From Bathymodiolus brooksi (Eukaryota; Mollusca; Bivalvia; Mytilida; Modiolidae), in the NCBI GenBank assembly GCA_963680875.1, contig OY804584.1, positions 91,076,031 through 91,140,030 of the forward strand: a DNA stretch of 64,000 bases, given 5' to 3'. Position numbers and translations under genes: made by a program. The notes under the pieces were generated by a model. That model ran no database searches and was not told the DNA's origin. It worked only from the letters and a program-made list of their open reading frames with translations. This document shows positions 48,501-63,500 of this stretch, in pieces. Position 1 is the first letter of the stretch. Each line of letters opens with the position of its first letter.

Positions 48501-51500
48501 GGTGATTTTCTCCCGGTACTCCAGTTTTCCCCACCAATGAAACTGACCACCATGAAATAATTGAAATATTGTTGAAAGTGGCACTAAACACCATAACCCT
48601 AATCCTGAATTATTTTTAGTTATTTATTAGTACAATTTATTGATAGAAATAAAAAAAATAATAACTGTGAACGATATTAATTAACAGTGAACATTTCGAA
48701 TTAAGTTTCTGGAAATAATTTAACTAAGAATATGTAACCTCCAATGATCCAATCCAAACAAAAAGTCATTATTTATATGGGTCATGGGTCGACGAGTGGT
48801 TAAAGTTGTTGGCGCTTGACCACAAGCCTAAAACCCCTGACATGGATTCAGGCCAAGATGATACCCCCTCAAGTGTTAAGGTCTTAAGACACATATAGGT
48901 TTCACCAATCAGTTTGTTATAATTGTCCAGGATTTCCTTGTCCAGGAAGTCTGGTGGTCGCAATTTAGTTGAAAAATTGCTGACAGTGACAACCAACACC
49001 AATAACACAATCCCATGCAGTCACCTCTATTAAGGAGTCACCTGTATTAAGCAGTCACCTCTATTAAACAGTCACCTGTATTTAAAGGTCACATTTTCTG
49101 GTCCTGTCATAGCAAATTTCATATGAATAGAACCTCTTTTAAGAGGTCACCTGTCTTTAAAAGACCACTTTGTCTTTATCCCAAAGGTGACCTCTTAATA
49201 CAGGTTTGACCGTATATGTCAAAATAAAATTAAAAAATACATACTCTTTCTCCTGCTTCTCCTGGCTCACCAGATGGTCCAGGGATTCCAGATTCTCCAG
49301 CTCTACCAGGCTCTCCAGGGGCACCTGCTATTCCAGCTAAACCCTGCAATACACATAATGCATAATTGGGATCACATGGAAATTTCTGTTGAACATTGCA
49401 ATTAATTTAATAATTGAAAAATGAAAGTTGTGAGTTTGTTTAAAGTCTGTGGAGCAAGGCATACTGGATATAACCTTTTGTGATAAAAGTTTTCTGACTT
49501 GCAGCAGGAGGTCCATGGTTTTTACTCTGGTAAATCTGTTTGCTGCCACTAATAAAATAGACCTTCAGAATATAACACAAATATTGTTTAAAGTGTTGTT
49601 TAATATCTATAAACCTAACTTATACTTGTATGTGTCAGCAAAAATATGCAGAGTTCTCATAGGTAGCCTTGCAGAGCAAGTCATTTTGTTTTAATTTGCA
49701 AAAAAAAAGATTTTTTGTTTGTATAATAATTAAAATTTTAATACATAAAATTATTACTACATGTATATTCAAGATGCATCATAAATCCTTTTTCATACTT
49801 GCAGTTTTTTTAAATTGACTCATAAGATCAAAGTTATCCACTCAAGTTATGAGTTAAAAACTTGCCTGTGTCAAGGTATACTTAGTACAACATAATGTTA
49901 TTAAAAATTGTCCGAGATTTACTGCAGGTCAGCAGTTTTATCTCCGTACTTCGGTTTCTTCCATGATTAAAACTGACCAATGTGATATAATTGAATTGTT
50001 GTTGAAAGCTAGGTTAAATACAAACAACCATATAGTAATCTATAAAATCTCCCCCACTTTTAAATTTATAAAAACTTACACCAATGCCAGTTTCTCCTTG
50101 GGGTCCTGGGGCACCTCTCTCTCCTTGTGGTCCCTAAGATGAATAAAACGTTATTTATAAGACAAGAAAACAGTTAAAGCATCCATAATCTAACATTGGT
50201 TACTACCACAAAACATTATGTTACAAATGAACATAGCCAGTCTGTGCCAAAAACTTTTTCAGCTACTAGCCCGAATAGCTAATTTTGAGGTTTTCTTCTA
50301 TTTGTTTATATAAATTTCACTAAAATTTTACCAGCCCAAACAAAATTTTACTAGTCTCGGGCATAGGGCTAGTGGCTAAAGGCTGTGATAGCAATAAAAC
50401 AAGGGAGTAACATCTAAAACAAAAACTCTCTGTCTTCATAAATACAGCAATAAAACCAGAGAAGACTGAAAGTCTTATACAGCTGATCCTTAGGTGGATG
50501 TATATTTGTTTGTGGAAATGAAAACGGTCACCTACAGACCAATCCAAGACTAATATTTGTACCTAGACGTTATTTTGGGGGGGGGTTTTTCTTCAAAACT
50601 TACGCCTATAATGAATATAGCTGAAATAATGCTCTCTTGTCATTGAACAACAATAAAAAAATATATATATACATTTATTGTATATTTTGACATTCTAGGG
50701 TTTGATAAAAAAAAAAACCCAAAAAAACCCAACAATTATGTAATGGCAATATATGATTATTTTAAAATTTACTTATTGTTGTTGTTATTTTAATTTGAAA
50801 TCTAATTTGTATAAAACTCTAAATATCGTCAATATAGAATCTCTAACGGTTGCCAATAAATAATTAATATTTGTCAACTTACAGAATTGCCAGGTGGTCC
50901 TACTGGTCCTCCTTCTCCTAATTCTCCCCTCGGTCCTCTTGGTCCCTGCTGTCCTGGTGGTCCACCTTCACCATCACGTCCGGGTCTTCCCTTTATTAAA
51001 AAAATATAAAGATCTTGATTAAAGCAAATATATTCCGGAACTGGGTCGCTAAAACTTAATTGACACTTTAATTTTCTTGAAATGTACATAGAATTAGTTT
51101 ACACTTAAGGTTTTATTGGGACTTAAATTTAATTGAGGGTTTGTGCAACCGTCTTCCCTGTGCCAAATAAATATGTTTTGATTGAATAAAATATGTTTGT
51201 CATTTTTCTTTTTTACTCTCAAATAAATAAAATACAAAATCTAAATTAACTAGAACGCATTAATTAAAACTGATTATAATTTGTGCATGATTTCAACAAC
51301 AAAAGAGTACCTTGAAAAGTAAAAAAAATGAATATTGATACTGATATAATTGTATGTCTGTGCACCTTGAAAGCTTACACACTACTATTAGTTCCACTTC
51401 CATTTCTAATGTACTGGTAAACATCTTCTGCAACAGCAAGTTCCCATCTACCAAATATTGTATCAGTCGTTGATATTTCACCCTAATTTTTGCATCCCAT

Positions 51501-54500
51501 GCCCTCCATGCCTGGTACATGAAGTTGTGTGCAGAAATTTCAACATCAACAAAAAACGTAGGGTATGTACATTTTTTTCCATTCGTTTTATTAGTTATCG
51601 TTCTTGTTATTTTAAAACTTTTACATTGATGAAAAGAAGAATGTTTATCTTTCTTTTGATATCAAATTTACATAGAGAAACATTTTACACCAGAACGGTT
51701 CATAAATATACTAACCTCTTCGCCAGATACTCCTGCTAGTCCTATTAGACCTGGTACGCCAGATGGTCCCTGTTGTCCTTGTTCTCCTGGTCGACCATCA
51801 CTTCCTGCAAGACCCTTTAAAAATCAAACGTAAACGTTATATTATATCAAATCAATCATTTTACAAAAGTCCTATCTGAATATGAGAAATTTAAGAAATT
51901 AAACTAATTACTTAACAATAACTCTGACAGCATTTTTAACCAAACAAGTAAAAAGTTATGTAAAATTTATACTGTGAAATCATTATTAAACGAGGGGTTC
52001 TAATTAAGTCTCCCAAACAACGTTTGGAGACTTATTGTTTTTGCTCCATTTCTTATTATTATTAAGTCTCCCAAACAACGTTTGGAGACTTATTGTTTTT
52101 GCTCCGTTTCTTATTATTATTATTATTATTCTTATTTTTGTTATTCTCCTTTCTTTCCGTGCACCATGAACTTGTCCACGGCAGATCTCAGGAACTACAG
52201 GACAGAATTTCATGAAACTTGGTGGAGTTATAGATATATGTTTCTAGTTGATCCTAAAGTTTTCAGATTTGTGGTAAAGGGGGTCAAAGCCATATTTATG
52301 GGGGTTCAAAGGGGGTGGGGGTTACTATAGAATCCTATGGGAAACTTGAAATTTTGTACATTAATGTTGATAACTTCTAACTGGATAATGATAGAGACAT
52401 AAATTTTGACATAATGATAGGTCACCATTAGAGGAGCAATTCTGCGTTTTCAAAATTTTCAAGATGTCTACCATTTTCAAAATGGATGCCAAAACACGGC
52501 ATAAAAATGGGGGGTAAAAATTCAACATTGTCCGATATCATCAAAATTTGATATGTGGGTAGATAGTGTCAGTGGCCGGTTTGGGAGATTTCATAATCGT
52601 TAGATTATAATCATATCTTGTTATCATTGATTTTGTGGTCCCACTTAGACCATGAAAATAAAAATCCAACAAAATACAATTTTCCCATTGATTGTCATGT
52701 AGTGTTTAAAACCATGAATTCAAGGTCCCATGGATTGTCATGTAGTGTTTAAAACCGTGAATTCAAGGTCCCATGGATTGTCATGTAGTGTTTAAAACCA
52801 TGAATTCAAGAACCAATGGATCAATGCAATTTGTAGAAACCACGAAAATGTGTGTGAACGAATAAAAGTACGTTCATAGTATATACATTTTCTTTAATGG
52901 AAAGATAAATAAATGCATGATTTTTTATATGATGGACTACTTACAGCTTGTCCCTGGGCTCCTGGTTTTCCTTCATTTCCAGTCTGTCCCATTGGTCCCT
53001 GTTTGAAGAAAAGTTAATGGAAGTTTTAATACAATAAAATATAACAAAAGTTGTATTAAAACATTGTAAAAAAAATGTTAGTGAAATACCGTGTATTAAT
53101 GTTAAAACATTGACCAGAGTTCACAAAATTCGTCAGTCCTGTCAGATATGACCAGCAAAATTTGGGCAGATTTTGCTAAGAACTGCCACAAGATTGGTAT
53201 TTTGCAATAGAAAATTAATGAGGACTGATAATGTGTCTGAGTGTAGTAATAGGTCTTACTTGTGGCCTGATGGTTCACTGAGCTAACACTATAAAAAAAA
53301 AATCCAACTCAGCATGCTTTGTTGGTCTAGTACAAAGCAGACAGAGAATCATGGTCAGATCAAAAAGTAACCTGTTCTCTCCATGCTATAGTCTTAAAAA
53401 TTGTTCACCTGGTGTTAAACAATAATTTCTAACTCAATTATAGTAAATACCAATATAATACATTAACATCAATTTTATTTTATTTATCAAAAACTGCTCA
53501 CGCTTCACGTTTTTTGGTGGGGTTCGTGTTGCTCATTTTTAAAGTTTATTGTGTTATCCTATTATGTGTCTTTATGTTCCGAGTTCCGTGTTGTGATGTC
53601 CGTTACGATTTCCACATAAAAATGATGCTTGGTTTGTCTTTACCTCTAGTTGTTTGTAGGAGAGCTCATGTCTTATTTACGTTATTTGTGTTTGTTTGCA
53701 TATAGCGGTGTCCAACACATATTGTGTTGTGTCTTTGTTTGTTTTCGTGTTGTGTACCCTATGTTGCTAGTTTCTCTGGATTATCTATTTTATATTGCCC
53801 CTTTGGTATTCTCTAACCTTTATTTGGAATAAATAATTCTTATACTATTGTCACTGGTTTAGTTATGCCATTAATTTTAATATTTAAAATATATCATATG
53901 AACAAGTTGTTGTGGAATGAACATAATTATCTTACCCTTGGTCCAGGAGGTCCAGATATTCCTGGGATTCCGGCAGTTCCCTAAAAATACAAAATATCAC
54001 ATAGAATACTATAAATAGTAAAATAATATACATAGATGATTTATAGTAGTAACCATACAATATATAATTCAGGCCATATAAAATAAATGTTTTGTTTTTA
54101 ACACTTTTGTTTGAGGGCTATTTCAGAAAAGAATGTTTATGGGAAGGGTGTAGATGGGGGGTGGGGGGAAGTACAATCTTCCAAGACCCAACACAGATAC
54201 ACATTCCCCACGATGAGCACAGGTCCTCCGGCCCAAGACCAGTAAAACTTCGTTCGGACCAGTAAAGTTTTCAGTTTTTATTTAGCACTATATAAAAATA
54301 AATTAAAGAAATTTGATTCGGACCAGTAAATTCAAGTTTTCATTTCAAGGACTGCATACAATTTTAAAAAGAGACTGAATTGTCTTATATCATACTTAAC
54401 CCATGTTTGTTCTACATAAAGTTTTTTCTAGCCTTTCCCTTTCTCCTCACTCACCCTCATATAAAATTTTCAGGAATAGCCCTTAAATTAAAACTAACCC

Positions 54501-57500
54501 TTCTAATCTTAGGATTGGAGACTATATAAAGAAAATATGAAATGCACTATGAACACGCCATCAAAATCCTGGCAAAAAACACTACAAAGAACATAAAATA
54601 TTAGTAACAGCTGGTAGACATACAGTGAATGTGAAATTACATATTGTTATAAAACAAATACATTCACTACTGGAGACATACAAAAGTAATCAGGGGGCCT
54701 TAGTGACTGAGTGATTACATTCACTACTGGAGACATACAAAAGTAATCAGGGGGCCTTAGTGACTGAGTGATTACATTCACTACTGGAGACATACAAAAG
54801 TAATCAAGGGGCCTTAGTGACTGAGTGATTACATTCACTACTGGAGACATACAAAAGTAATCAGGGGGCCTTAGTGACTGAGTGATTACATTCACTACTG
54901 GAGACATACAAAAGTAATCAGGGGGCCTTAGTGACTGAGTGATTACATTCACTACTGGAGACATACAAAAGTAATCAAGGGGCCTTAGTGACTAAGTGAT
55001 TACATTCACTACTGGAGATATACAAAAGTTATCAGGGGGCCTTGCGGGCCGTCGTGGTCATGATCATATGGCAGCTGGATTTACAACTACCTGTGTAATC
55101 AGTGCCTATCACCACTAAAGTTGTGAGTTTATGTGATAAAGTTTGTCAGTGACTTGTGACAGGTCGGTGGTTTTCTCCGGTATCCTCCACCAATAAAACT
55201 GACCACCACAATATAACTGAAATATTGTTGAAAGTGGTATTAAACAACATTGTCCTAACTATAACCCTAACCCTTAGTGGTTGAGAGGTAAAAGTCAATG
55301 ACTTCTGATCACTGATCTGACACAACTGACATGGGTGCATTATTTGATATTCACCTCAAGTGTTAAAGTTTTACAGATGCCTACCCACGGTCGGAGGTTT
55401 CACCAATCAGTTCATTATAACTGTCCAGGCTTTCCTCCTTTGTCTGTGATAAAGTTTGTCGGTAACTTGCGACAGGTCAGTGGTTTTCTCAGGGTGTTAC
55501 TGTTTATTTCACCAATACAACTGAACGCGATGATATAACTGAAATATTGTTGAAAGTGGCGTCAAACACCATAAACTAAACTAAACTCCTCCATTAACTC
55601 AGGTAGTCAGGATATAACTGAAAAATTGGTGATACGTGAAGCACAAATAATCCTAACCCAGATAAAGTTAAAATAGAAATATCCTTACTGGTTCTCCAGC
55701 ATTTCCCTTTTCTCCCTCTGATCCTCGTCCACCATCTCGTCCCCTTGCTCCTGGTGGACCTCCTGGTCCTGGGGCTCCTCCTGCACCTGGTGATCCCTAA
55801 AATAAATTAAATTGAAAAATGATGAAAAATATCATAGTAAATTGTTATATGCAATCAGCACAGTAGTAGTTTAAATAACACAGTCCTTGTGGAATGTTTC
55901 TATTTATTGTACAAATAATGTTTTCATGCATATTATTTCTATCATATGAATATAAACAAACATCTGAAATAGTCAATCAGTCCATGTTTGTCAGACTGCT
56001 AGGGCTATAAAAATCCATTTTAGCATGTTAGTCTAGTACAAAACAGAAATCATTGTCACCTCATCAAAAAATAACTTGTTCTTAGCATGATAAAATTGAA
56101 ATATTGCTAACTTGGCATTACACAGCAATCATTCATTCATACCCTTAATTTCTCTCAGACATGCATCTTTTAATGTGTAATGGAGTCTGGGTAACAGTGA
56201 TTTATGCTAAAGAATCATAAGCAGACTTTTTACTCAAAAGACCATCTTTTCCCATTACAAGAGGCACTTAGATGTTGACATCTGGCCACAAGCCTAACAC
56301 AAGTGAGGTGACGTTGGCCTCTGATATCTACCTCAAGTATTAAGGTTTTTGGACACCTATCCATAGCTGAGATTCTCTCTGGTCAGTTTGTTATAACTGT
56401 GCAGGCGCTTTCCTTTAGCTTGGTTGGGTGAGCCACAATATTTCTGAAAATTTTCTGAAAGTCTCACTTGTATGAGAAATTCTACGATTGTTACCTTTCT
56501 TCCGCTGTGCTCAATTCGGGGAAAATACGAAATTTCTCACACTAATGGAAGATATCCTTCATTTTTAATATGGACTTGTGAAATAATTTATCATTCTTCT
56601 TCTACCATTCAGAAAATAGGGATAAAAATAAACTTTATATTGAAACAATAAAAAATACTTACTCTTTCTCCTGCAACTCCATTAGGTCCCGGTGGTCCTG
56701 GGATTCCTGAAGCACCCTAATATATAAAAAAAAATCTATAAATAGTAGCTTGTACTTTCTGAATATTTTTTCAATCTATAAATAAAATTCTTATCCAAGA
56801 TTTCTAACAGAACTTGTTATTGTAATGTAAATACAGTCGAACCTCATTATGACTGATCATTGTACTTCGAAATATCCAAGTATTTGATTTAAAATATTCG
56901 TAGCTCATGCATATTCATATAATTTCATTTAGGGATATTTCTCTTGAATTTATTACATATTCAACAGTTTAAAGATTTCTTGACAAACTCATTAATCTAT
57001 TTATAAATGTTCCATGATACTCTTTTTGTTATTGTCTCAACATAAAATTTTGACCTTTCTAAAAAAAAAATTGTCAAAAATAATTCTTATTGTATGTTCT
57101 TTTAATATTCTAAAAGCCTTTTATATTTTTATTGTTTAAATAATGTAATCGATAAAGAAGACCTACCCGTTTTCCCTCAGCTCCAGCTAAACCTGGAAGT
57201 CCGGCTTCTCCTGGGGCACCTTGGTATCCTCTCTCTCCAGGATCTCCACCACGCCCATCTTGTCCAGGTAGACCCTACAAAATACACAAACACAGTGAGT
57301 CTAATTAATATTTTCTTAATAGAGACGAATTTCCATCGCTTGGGGAAAATTGATGGTTTACAATGAAGCAACAAAGCCATTTCTTAGTATGACTTGATTG
57401 AGGTCAATAATCACTATTTACACCACTAAATAATGTATAAATGGCTATTTTCGTTATCTTCGCGAGGACAATAAATTTGTGAAACTAAAAACCTGCACAA

Positions 57501-60500
57501 ATACCATCATTTATAATGTTTTGTTGACATGGACACAATCGTGAAATTAAAAACTAGTGAACGAATACTCTTGACCTTCATATTAGCGAATTTTAATTCC
57601 TGCAAATTTTATGACCTATATAGTATTGATGTAATTATTATCATATAAATTTCATCTAACTAAGGTAGGTACTTTGGTAGTTTGCTCCCAAAGAATTTTA
57701 AATAATTTGGCTTTCCAATCTATTTACTTTGAGTGTACCTGATGAATGGTTATTCCAGAAACATGTCACACATACAAAATTACATATTAATACTAGTCAT
57801 ATGTGAAATCATGACATAAAACAATGTTTATTAAGATAAGATGAGATAAATTTCATTTAAAGTTGGTACATATATTCAAGCAAACAAGAAACATGAGTGT
57901 GCTCTTTAACCGACGTTTATTGTAAATCAACAGTAAGAAATGGAAACTGTACATTGTATATACAAAATAATATCCTTACTTGTTCTCCAGCAGTTCCGGG
58001 GGTTCCAGGTTCTCCTGACTGCCCTGGGGGTCCTTGTGGGCCAGGGAATCCTGATGTTCCAGGGGCTCCAGGCTGTCCCTATTAATACAGAAAAGAATGT
58101 AAATACACAATATGACATTTGACAATAATACAGAATCAAATACCATCAAACCTGTATTAAGAGGTCACCCATGGGACAAAGAAAAAGTGGCCTTATAAGA
58201 CAGGTCACCTCTTAAAAGAGGTTCAATTCCGATGAAATTTTCTATAACACAACAAGAAAAAGGTGAACTTTTAATACAGGTGACTGCTTAATAGAGGTGA
58301 CCACATGGTCAGGTTTAACTGTATAGCAAGTTTCCATAACAAAGAACAGAGTTGGAAAAAGTATAAAAAATGCATTGTTTATGTTATTTATCAATAAAAG
58401 AGTTAATATGAGTGTGCTAAAACAATGTGAGAAATCGGTCAAGAAAAAATGCATTTAAACATTTTGTTATTTATAAAATTTCTCTCTGGAAGTAAGTGTA
58501 CGATATTGTTCTTAATGTTAAATTGTTATTTCAGCCGAAATGTTTTTAAATGAAAAATAAATAAATTAAGTTATATTGTCATTTCTGTCAAAACGTTTTT
58601 AAATAAATATCTGCCAAAACTTTTATTTTAAAATAAATAATATATAAATTAAGCTATATTGACATTTCTGACTCGGATACATTATCCTGATTTCGAGCCA
58701 ACCAGTCTTTGCTCTTTCTCCTAAATACTGCGTGTTTATCAGAGAAGCAACAAATACCAATCTGATAGACTTTGGTTTGGACCCATCGGGACTCGAACCC
58801 ACGATCTACTGCACTCGAGGCGAGTAAGCTACCCATTACACCACCGATGCGGTCCAGAAAATTTAGATAAAGGTCAACAACACTTCAAACATTTCCAGTA
58901 ATAACTTACCATATCACCTTTACCTCCTGGTTCCCCATCTCTGCCAGGGGAACCAGGTCGTCCTGCCTCTCCTAATTGTCCAGGGAGACCACTGACTCCT
59001 GGAGGACCTTGTAAACCTTGTTCTCCTCTCTGACCAGATTGTCCAGAATCTCCCTAGAAGAATTAGATATTCATTATATAAAAACAACTAACAGCTACCA
59101 TATGCAGATATAAAATGGATTGCTTCATCCATATTTCATTTCTTTGTTGATAATCCTGAATCTAGAAAATATAATTCAAAAGATGCACAGATGCAACATT
59201 TATCATAAAAATTAAAGAGTACCACTCGACTGCAGGTAGATGCAGTATTACACTCATTTCAAGAGTATGTATTATGCTCATTGTTGAAGACCCTACTGTG
59301 ACTGTGACAGCCATAAAAGTGATGTCCCTTTACTTTAATTTGTGTAATTTGTTTTTAATAAAGATATTTTTTCAACTTTAAAGAAATGTGTTTTCTATTG
59401 TATGCAAGTATTTGCAGAGAAAATGCCATGGACTAATTCAGATCTTATTAAATGGTACTATGTAATCACTGTGTCCTTGTCAATTTTGAATTTACTAATC
59501 ACAGCATTTACCCATAATTCATTTGATTTCCTGAATTGTGATTTCGGTTAATGGGTGTTTAATGACACTTTCAATAATATTTCATTTATTGGTCAATGTG
59601 GCATCACATTATGACGTTTAATACCCATAAAAAAAAAAAATTATCACAAGTATCATAGCTCATTCTAATCAGACTCTGTGCAATACTAGTAATAATGTTT
59701 GTCTTGACCTTCAAAACTGACATTATTCTATATTAACAAACAATAGGTTAAACAAATGAATACCTTTGGTCCACCACTTCCAGGGAATCCAGGTGACCCT
59801 GGGGATCCTATCTGTCCTGGTGGTCCATTCTCTCCTGTCTTTCCATCCTGTCCTCTAAGTCCCTAGAAATAAATACATACTTGTTCGTAATTGTTCGTTT
59901 AGTTGATATTGGTGCATTTGTTGAAATGTTCAAAAATTCTTTTCACACTTTTAAATAATCATGGCAAAACAGTTCCATCAATTATAGCCAGGAAAAAGTT
60001 ATCAAATTAACAAAAGGAGAAGGGTTGGTATCCCATTAACCGGTTTAACACTGCCACATTTTGTGTCTGTCCCAGGATATGATCTGGATTTTCATTGCCA
60101 CAAGTCAAGTTCTATGATTTGAAGGATAGGATTATGGTGTTTAATGCCACTTTAAACAATATTTCAGCTATATCGTGGAGGTCTATGATTTGAAGGATAG
60201 GATTATGGTGTTTAATGCCACTTTAAACAATATTTCAGTTATATCGTGGAGGTCTATGATTTGAAGGATAGGATTGTGGTGTTTAATGCCACTTTAAACA
60301 ATATTTCAGTTATATCGTGGAGGTCTATGATTTGAAGGATAGGATTGTGGTGTTTAATGCCACTTTAAACAATATTTCAGTTATATCGTGGAGGTCTATG
60401 ATTTGAAGGATAGGATTGTGGTGTTTAATGCCACTTTAAACAATATTTCAGTTATATCGTGGAGGTCTATGATTTGAAGGATAGGATTATGGTGTTTAAT

Positions 60501-63500
60501 GCCACTTTAAACAATATTTCAGTTATATCGTGGAGGTCTATGATTTGAAGGATAGAATTGTGGTGTTTAATGCCACTTTAAACAATATTTCAGTTATATC
60601 GTGGAGGTCTATGATTTGAAGGATAGAATTGTGGTGTTTAATGCCACTTTAAACAATATTTCAGTTATATCGTGGAGGTCTATGATTTGAGGTGATAGTT
60701 GTTATTATTGTTGATGCTGATGGAATTGTTGACAATTTAAATTTCTTTTCAAAAGAAAATGAACTTACTTATATTTTTAATTTATTGCATCAGAATCAGT
60801 TGATTTTATCTATTATTGTACTAAACAGGAAAAGATTACAAGACTGTTTGCTTAAGCAATAGTTTTTTCTTCTTTATAATTTCTTAAGGGCTTTTCAAAA
60901 TACAGGGATGATTCTGATTAAGAAATAAAATAACTGAAAACCAATGAAAATGGCTGAAACCATCTTCACCCCCTATAAAAAGGTCAATTTTTAACCTGTT
61001 CTGACCATGTCTTGCAACTTTTGGAAAAACAAAATTGTATGAAAATAGCTGAATTGTATGAAAATAAGAAAATGGCTGAAACCATCTTCACCCCCTATAA
61101 AAAGGTCCATTTTTAACCTGTTCTGACCATGTCTTGCAACTTTTGGAGAAAAAAAAAATTGTATGAAAATAGCTGAAATCAGTTAAATAACTGAAAAAAA
61201 TAATTCCAGTAAATATCATGTTTTAAGGTAAGGCTCCACTGCCAAGTAGAGCTTAGTATTGAGAATCAAAAGAAATTTCATCTGCGATCAAATGGTTTAT
61301 TGAAAATAAGTAATCATCGATCATAATCTGAATATGTTCCGTCTTGCCCATTTTTATATTATATGTTGAAAGAAAAATAAATGCTGTATTTATTATTCTA
61401 TTTTCTTTGATCTTAAAACATATTTTATTTCATTTGTGGCAAAGAATGATGTTGAAATTAGCAATACCACATATAATTATATATAAATATAAGGATTCTA
61501 CTTAACTGAAATTTATTTTTGAGTTCAACTAAAAAACTAGAGGCTCCCAGGAGCCTGTAATCGCTCACCTGGTTTTCAATTTGACATCTAATGTTGATAG
61601 AAAATGGGGGTGTTACACATAATTTTGAAAGTGGGCCACCCAAAGATCATTTCAACTCAAATTTCTGAGCAAAAGATTTTGATGTGATTTTTATCACATA
61701 ATATTCCTAAACGAAATAAACTGGCTGAAAAAATCTCACAGAAAAACCTAGAATATATGTTAAACTACTCATTGCCATATAGCTGCAATTAAAATTTGAG
61801 TTCATTTTGATTTGTAATAGAGCGGAAATTGACAACTAAAGAAATTTCTATTTTTAGTAACAGCATGGAGGGTGGAGCTGTCGGACACAGTTTTGAAATG
61901 GGACTACCCAAGGACTATCCCTGCCAGGTTTGGTTTAATTTGGTTCAGCGGTTTCAGAGGAAAAGATTTAAATGTAATCTTTTATCAAAATATGTCTAAT
62001 TTGTATAATCAGTATAAATCGGTTGAAGGAAAACATTCACAGAAAAACCCAGAATATATGTTAATCTACTCATTGTCATGTAGCTGCAGCTAAAATTTGA
62101 GCTCATTTTGATTGATAATAAAGCAGCAATGGACAATTGAAGAAATTTATATTCTTAGTAACAGCAGCCATCTTGAATGGAGGGTGGAGCTGTCGGACAC
62201 AATTTTGAAATGGGACTACCCAAGGACTATCCCTGCCAGGTTTAGTTTAATTTGGTTCAGCGGTTTCAGAGGAAAAGATTTAAATGTGATCTTTTATCAA
62301 AATATGCCTAATTTGCATAATCGGTATAAATCGGCTGAAAGAAAAAATTCACAGAAAAACCCGGAATATATATATGCCAAACTACTCATTGCCATGTAGC
62401 TGCAGTTAAAATTTGAGCTCATTTTGGTTAATACTAAAGCAGCAATGGACAATAGAAGAAATTTCTATCTTTAGTAAAAGTAGCCATCTTGAATGGAAGG
62501 TGGGGCTTTCAGACACAATTTTGAAAGGGACCCACCCAAGGACCATCCCTGCCAGGTTTAGTGTAACTTGGTTCAGCGGTTTCAGAGGAGAAGATTTAAA
62601 TGTGATCCTTTATCAAAATATGCCTAATTTGCATAATCGGTATAAATCGGCTGAAAGAAAAATTTCACAGAAAAACCCTGAATATATGTTAAACTACTCC
62701 TTACCATGTAGCTGCAGTTAAAATTTGAGCTCATTTTGACTTATACTAAAGCAGCAATGGACAGTTGAAGAAATTTCTATTTTTAGTAACAGCAGCCATC
62801 TTGAATGGAGGGCGGGGCTGTCGGACACAATTTTGAAAGGGGCCCACCTAGGGACCATCCCTGCCAGGTTTGGTTTAATTTGGTTCAGCGGTTTCAGAGG
62901 AGAAGATTTAAATGTGATCTTTTATCAAAATATGCCTAATTTGCATAATCGGTATATATCGGCTGAAAGAAAAATTTCACAGAAAAACCCGGAATATATG
63001 TTAAACTACTCCTTGCCATGTAGCTGCAGTTAAAATTAGAGCTCATTTTGACTTATACTAAAGCAGCAATGAACAATTAAAATTTCATCCCCCCTTTTTT
63101 CTATTTTTAGCTTGATGGCCATCTTGGTTGGAAGTCAGGATCACCGGACAAAATTTTGGAAGGGGGCCATCCAAGGACCATTCCACCAAAGTTTGGTTCA
63201 AATTGGACCAGTGGTTTCAGAGGAGTTGATTAAAATGTGAAAAGTTAACGGACGGACGGACGACAGACGACGGATGCTCAGTGGTGACAATAGCTCACAT
63301 GACCCTTTGGGTCAGGTGAGCTAAAAAAGAGCTCAATTAACCGCCACGATATAATTTTGAAAGTGGCGTTAAACATCATAACCCCCCTGAGCTCAATTGT
63401 CGGGGGTTTTTTTTCCGTAATCAATCATCAAAGCCACCTTAATATAGTTAATACTATTAAGTTTAATTATACATTAAAATCTACTTAGGAGTTCTACATA

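Noticed and set aside
52082..52330. 82-codon + frame with a tyrosine run
   Set aside because: Produced by a (tta)n microsatellite within the nested transposable insert.
57897..58085. Pro/Gly-rich + strand frames opposite collagen exons (also 26657-26869 and 45981-46253)
   Set aside because: GGN and CCN codons are complementary, so the antisense of Gly-Pro-rich exons is also Pro/Gly-rich. Splice sites, Gly register and the COLFI domain all place the gene on the - strand.
61872..63033. Family of 65-100-codon frames with a shared [11 protein letters not shown] block
   Set aside because: Internal repeats of a dispersed element; the frames differ in start and end, and the unit length breaks frame.
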